Source: CAZEVY01 sp964515555
Lineage (GTDB): Bacteria; Acidobacteriota; Terriglobia; Bryobacterales; Bryobacteraceae
Length of the DNA stretch: 64,000 bases
NCBI GenBank assembly: GCA_964515555.1
Contig: CAZEVY010000010.1
Location: forward strand, 1 to 64,000
Direction: 5' to 3'
Below the pieces are notes generated by a model that worked only from the letters and a program-made list of their open reading frames with translations, was not told the DNA's origin and ran no database searches. The translations under genes were made by a program, and so were the position numbers. Positions 61,421 to 64,000 of this stretch are shown here, piece by piece. Every line of letters begins with the position of its first letter. Position 1 is the stretch's first letter.

Positions 61421-62233
61421 ATGAAAACGACCGCCGCGTACTTTCTCACTGCCGCCATCGCGTTCTCGCAACCTTCGACGCGCGAGTTCGGCGACCTCAA
61501 CTGGATGGAGTTTCGCGAGCTGGTGCCGGCGAAGATTCGCACGGTGCTGGTGCCCACGGGGACCATCGAGGCGCACGGGGTGGTCAACAACGGCGCCGAC
61601 ATCACCGCTCCCGTCGCCATCGCGCGCGCCATGGCGCCGAAGGTCGACGCGCTGGTCGCGCCCGTGATCCCCTACGGCGTCACCGGAAGTCTCGACGCTT
61701 TCGCGGGCAACTTCTCGATTTCCGAGAGCGCCTATCGCGCCTACGTGGGCGAAGTGCTGGCGGGCCTGGCGCGCACGGGCGTTAAGAATATCCTGGTGAT
61801 CAACGGGCATGGCGGCCCGCAGACGGCCATCCTCAACGATCTCGCCGAGACGACCGGCCGCGCGCATCGCGTGCGGACGCTGGTGATCAACTGGTGGGCG
61901 CACTGCTCCGACGTCACCATGAAGATCTTCGGCGAGGACGGCGGCCACGCCGGCTGGAACGAGACCGCGTTCATCCAGGCGATCGACCGCAGGCTGGTCC
62001 AGCAGAAACGCTACAGCGACGCGCTGGCGACGCCGCGCGCGCCGGCCGGGGCGTGGTCGGCGTATCCGTTCCCGTCGTCGATCATTCTGTATCAGCCCGG
62101 CCAGGGCTACGTGAAGTTCGACCAGGCCAAGGCGGATGCGTACTTCCAGGGAGTCGTCGCCAAGATGACGGCGCTCGCCGAGGAGACGATTCGCAAGTGG
62201 GACGCGGCGGGAATCTTCACCGAGGGGCGATAG
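61421..62233 (+). CDS. Exported creatininase-family amidohydrolase
   Basis: The 270-residue protein has a signal peptide (MKTTAAYFLTAAIAFSQP) and the creatininase fold: GTIEAHGVVNNGADITAP (metal-binding Glu-x-His and Asp), VINGHGGP, and DGGHAGWNETAF (His and Glu ligands). Creatininase-family enzymes hydrolyse cyclic amides or formamides; several act on cofactor precursors. Export is unusual. The ATG at 61421 begins the signal peptide. Its 3' end overlaps the convergent oxidoreductase by 17 bases. Confidence 0.88.
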   Translation: MKTTAAYFLTAAIAFSQPSTREFGDLNWMEFRELVPAKIRTVLVPTGTIEAHGVVNNGADITAPVAIARAMAPKVDALVAPVIPYGVTGSLDAFAGNFSISESAYRAYVGEVLAGLARTGVKNILVINGHGGPQTAILNDLAETTGRAHRVRTLVINWWAHCSDVTMKIFGEDGGHAGWNETAFIQAIDRRLVQQKRYSDALATPRAPAGAWSAYPFPSSIILYQPGQGYVKFDQAKADAYFQGVVAKMTALAEETIRKWDAAGIFTEGR

Positions 62234-64000
62234 CCGCGGCCCTCGCCGCCATGACCTCCGCGATGCTCGCCTCCTTCACCTCTTCATAGCCGCGAATGCG
62301 CTCCGGCAGCGCGGCGAATTCGGCGGCATCCTCCGCGCCCGCGCGCAAGGCCTCGCGCAGGGCGTTCTCATACCAGCCGATCAGCGACCGCTCGCGCCGG
62401 CGATGCCTCGACCAGCCGAAGGGATCGAAGGGCGTCCCGCGCAGGAACTTCCCTTTCGCGAGCGCGGCCAGCACGGCGCGGAACCAGCCGCCGAGGCGCA
62501 GCTTGCGCTTCATCCCGAGGCGCCGCAGGAGCGGCGGATGCAGGTTGTACTCGATCGACTCGACGGCCTCCCACTGCTCGTGGAGGCCGCGCTCGAACTC
62601 CGGCTTCGTGAGCAGCCGCGCGACCTCGTACTCGTCCTTGTACGCCATCAGCTTGTAGAGATTGCGCGCGACCGTCTCGCGCAACTGGGGCGCGCGCGCG
62701 GCGATCTCGCCGACGAACTCGCGATAGCGCCGGGCGTAGGCCGCGCTCTGGTACGCGGTCAGCTGGGCGGCGCGATGCTCGACGATGTCGCGCGCGGGTG
62801 CGGCGTCCGGCTTCGGCGTCAGCAGCGCCTCGACCGCCGCGGCATCGTGATAGTATTTGCGGCCCCAGGTGAAGGCCTGCAAATTGCGCTCGACGGCGAC
62901 GCCGTTGAGCCGGATCGCGCCTTCCAGCGCATCGAGCGACACCGGCACGTGACCGGCCTGCCACGCCGCGCCCAGCAGCACCATGTTGGCCATCAGGTGC
63001 GATCCGAACAACTGCTCGGCGATGCGCCCGGCATCGACGTAGACGTTGTAGCCGCGCCGGGTCGCGGCTTCCACCTGAGCGAGCTTCTCCTCGGGACCGG
63101 CGAGCACCGTGCGGCGCCGAACCATCTCGGCGGTTGGCGTGAGGGCGGTATTGAGCACGGCGACGGTGCGGTCGGGGTGCGCGCAGGCGAGATTCTCGGC
63201 CGCCGCCGCGCCCAGCAGATCGAAGCCGAGAAGCAGATCGGCGTTGGCGGCGTTGATGCGCGCCGCGGCTTCGACCGGGCCGCGGCTGAGGATCAGGTGC
63301 GACACCACGGCGCCGCCCTTCTGCGCGAGACCCGTCTGGTCGAGCGTCGCGACCGAGAGTCCGTCGGCGAGGGCGGCGGTTGCCAGAAGCGCGTTGATCG
63401 TCACTACGCCGGTGCCGCCGATTCCGGGCGCGAGGATGCGGTAGGGCGCGTCGAGCGCGGTCATGCGCGCGGGCGGAGGCACGTCGGCTGCGGGGAGGTC
63501 GGGCACAGGCCGGCGCTTCAGTCCCGTGCCCGGCCGGAGATTCACGGTGACGAACGACGGGCAGTCGCCCAGCGCGCACGAGTAATCCTTGTTGCACGAC
63601 GACTGGTGAATGCGGATCTTCTCGCCGAACTCGGTCGCCACCGGCTGAAGGCTCATGCAGTTCGATTCGCGCACACAGTCGCCGCAGCCCTCGCAGACCT
63701 CTTCGTGGATGACGAGCCGCTTGGCCGGCTCGGTGAGCTTGCCGCGCGACCGCCAGCGCCGCTTCTCGGCGGCGCATTGCTGGTCGTAGATGAGAAAGCT
63801 GACGCCGCGAACCTTCTCCAGCTCGGCCAGCACGCTCTCCAGCTCGAAGCGATCGCGTACCTGGACATTGGCGGCGAAGCGCGAGCGGTCGGCGTATTTG
63901 ACGATGTCCTCGACGAGCACCACGGTGCGGACGACGCCCTCGGCTTCGAGCTTGCGGGTCAGCTCGGGAATCGCCAGCGCCCCGGTGATGTCCTGGCCGC
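62217..64000 (-). CDS. Indolepyruvate:ferredoxin oxidoreductase-family protein, 5' partial
   Basis: The frame is still open at the window end, so the N-terminus (pyruvate-ferredoxin-type alpha and TPP domains) lies outside. The visible 594 residues include a ferredoxin-like cysteine region (CEGCGDCVRESNCMSLQP, NKDYSCALGDCPSF), the gamma-type domain (LAPGIGGTGVVTINALL, QKGGAVVSHLILS), and a C-terminal domain of about 150 residues (YKLMAYKDEYEVARLLTKPEFE) typical of the long fused bacterial form (about 1150 residues). These enzymes oxidatively decarboxylate aromatic 2-oxo acids to acyl-CoA with ferredoxin. They can thus supply reduced ferredoxin to the NfnBA-like fusion at 36360. Confidence 0.88.
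   Translation of the reverse strand, partial: GQDITGALAIPELTRKLEAEGVVRTVVLVEDIVKYADRSRFAANVQVRDRFELESVLAELEKVRGVSFLIYDQQCAAEKRRWRSRGKLTEPAKRLVIHEEVCEGCGDCVRESNCMSLQPVATEFGEKIRIHQSSCNKDYSCALGDCPSFVTVNLRPGTGLKRRPVPDLPAADVPPPARMTALDAPYRILAPGIGGTGVVTINALLATAALADGLSVATLDQTGLAQKGGAVVSHLILSRGPVEAAARINAANADLLLGFDLLGAAAAENLACAHPDRTVAVLNTALTPTAEMVRRRTVLAGPEEKLAQVEAATRRGYNVYVDAGRIAEQLFGSHLMANMVLLGAAWQAGHVPVSLDALEGAIRLNGVAVERNLQAFTWGRKYYHDAAAVEALLTPKPDAAPARDIVEHRAAQLTAYQSAAYARRYREFVGEIAARAPQLRETVARNLYKLMAYKDEYEVARLLTKPEFERGLHEQWEAVESIEYNLHPPLLRRLGMKRKLRLGGWFRAVLAALAKGKFLRGTPFDPFGWSRHRRRERSLIGWYENALREALRAGAEDAAEFAALPERIRGYEEVKEASIAEVMAARAAAIAPR

Noticed and set aside
1..64000. tRNA, rRNA, CRISPR arrays, intact IS elements, prophage
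   Set aside because: No cloverleaf with a conserved T-loop, no rRNA-like stretch, no regularly spaced repeat-spacer array, and no transposase, integrase or phage structural gene was found on either strand.

Overview
The window looks like soil Acidobacteriota, most likely the Solibacter/Bryobacter group, and probably comes from a metagenome assembly. The inference rests on three very large secreted proteins, two or three of which end in the Solibacter-type C-terminal domain; on Ser/Thr kinase-propeller and winged-helix membrane regulators; on high GC with long antisense open frames; and on dispersed palindromic repeats whose translations read like GRGSVTEP or DARGSVPRP. Five runs of N (282-291, 15232-15331, 26771-26780, 46367-46376, 47700-47799) mark contig joins. 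Flanking sequence explains three of them in detail: one is an exact 55-base contig overlap, one is a zero-length gap, and one hides about 38 bases carrying a protease active site.

Layout. 1-2398: the end of boxB plus a benzoate-CoA ligase (aerobic benzoyl-CoA epoxidation route). 2410-7836: a 1808-residue secreted protein with two vWA domains. 7979-10572: a tightly overlapping four-gene unit ending in selD. 10798-14969: an overlapping five-gene unit for envelope and replication: psd, pssA, an ASADH-like paralogue without its cysteine, lptE, holA. 15082-18480: a PQQ dehydrogenase divergent from a DUF418 membrane protein. 18564-24055: two overlapping secreted proteins, one carrying a metzincin-like motif that lacks the catalytic Glu; divergent from them is a membrane-anchored winged-helix regulator with an extracytoplasmic LamG domain (24230-26043, frameshifted). 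26089-31708: M2 peptidase, pnp, rpsO, a small secreted protein and a BON protein.

31713-38636 is the most interesting region. Seven genes on one strand encode a fused NfnB-NfnA/SudA-SudB flavoprotein, a monohaem cytochrome, a degenerate receiver, a protein with a duplicated four-cysteine motif, a small membrane protein, a nine-haem c/b-type cytochrome with the architecture of Geobacter CbcL, and a three-TM six-haem NapC/NirT cytochrome resembling Geobacter ImcH. Together they look like a quinol-linked extracytoplasmic electron-export module wired to the pyridine-nucleotide/ferredoxin pool.

38747-46746: a deiodinase-like protein with Val in place of Sec/Cys, a fossil TonB-receptor C-terminus, KDG kinase, a DUF3800 protein, a Ser/Thr kinase flanked by a duplicated cupin 3' end, the cupin itself and gnd. 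46975-53744: an unknown protein, a CehA/McbA-like hydrolase, DinB-like and AsmA-like proteins, a broken VapBC-like pair and thrC. 53769-59349: a glycan-related operon (GH123-like protein, sensor-like secreted protein, and a dehydrogenase read in frame into a heparinase-like lyase). 59359-64000: a CurA-like reductase, an unknown protein, a secreted creatininase-family protein and an indolepyruvate:ferredoxin oxidoreductase-type enzyme running off the window. No rRNA, tRNA, CRISPR array, intact IS element or prophage was seen.
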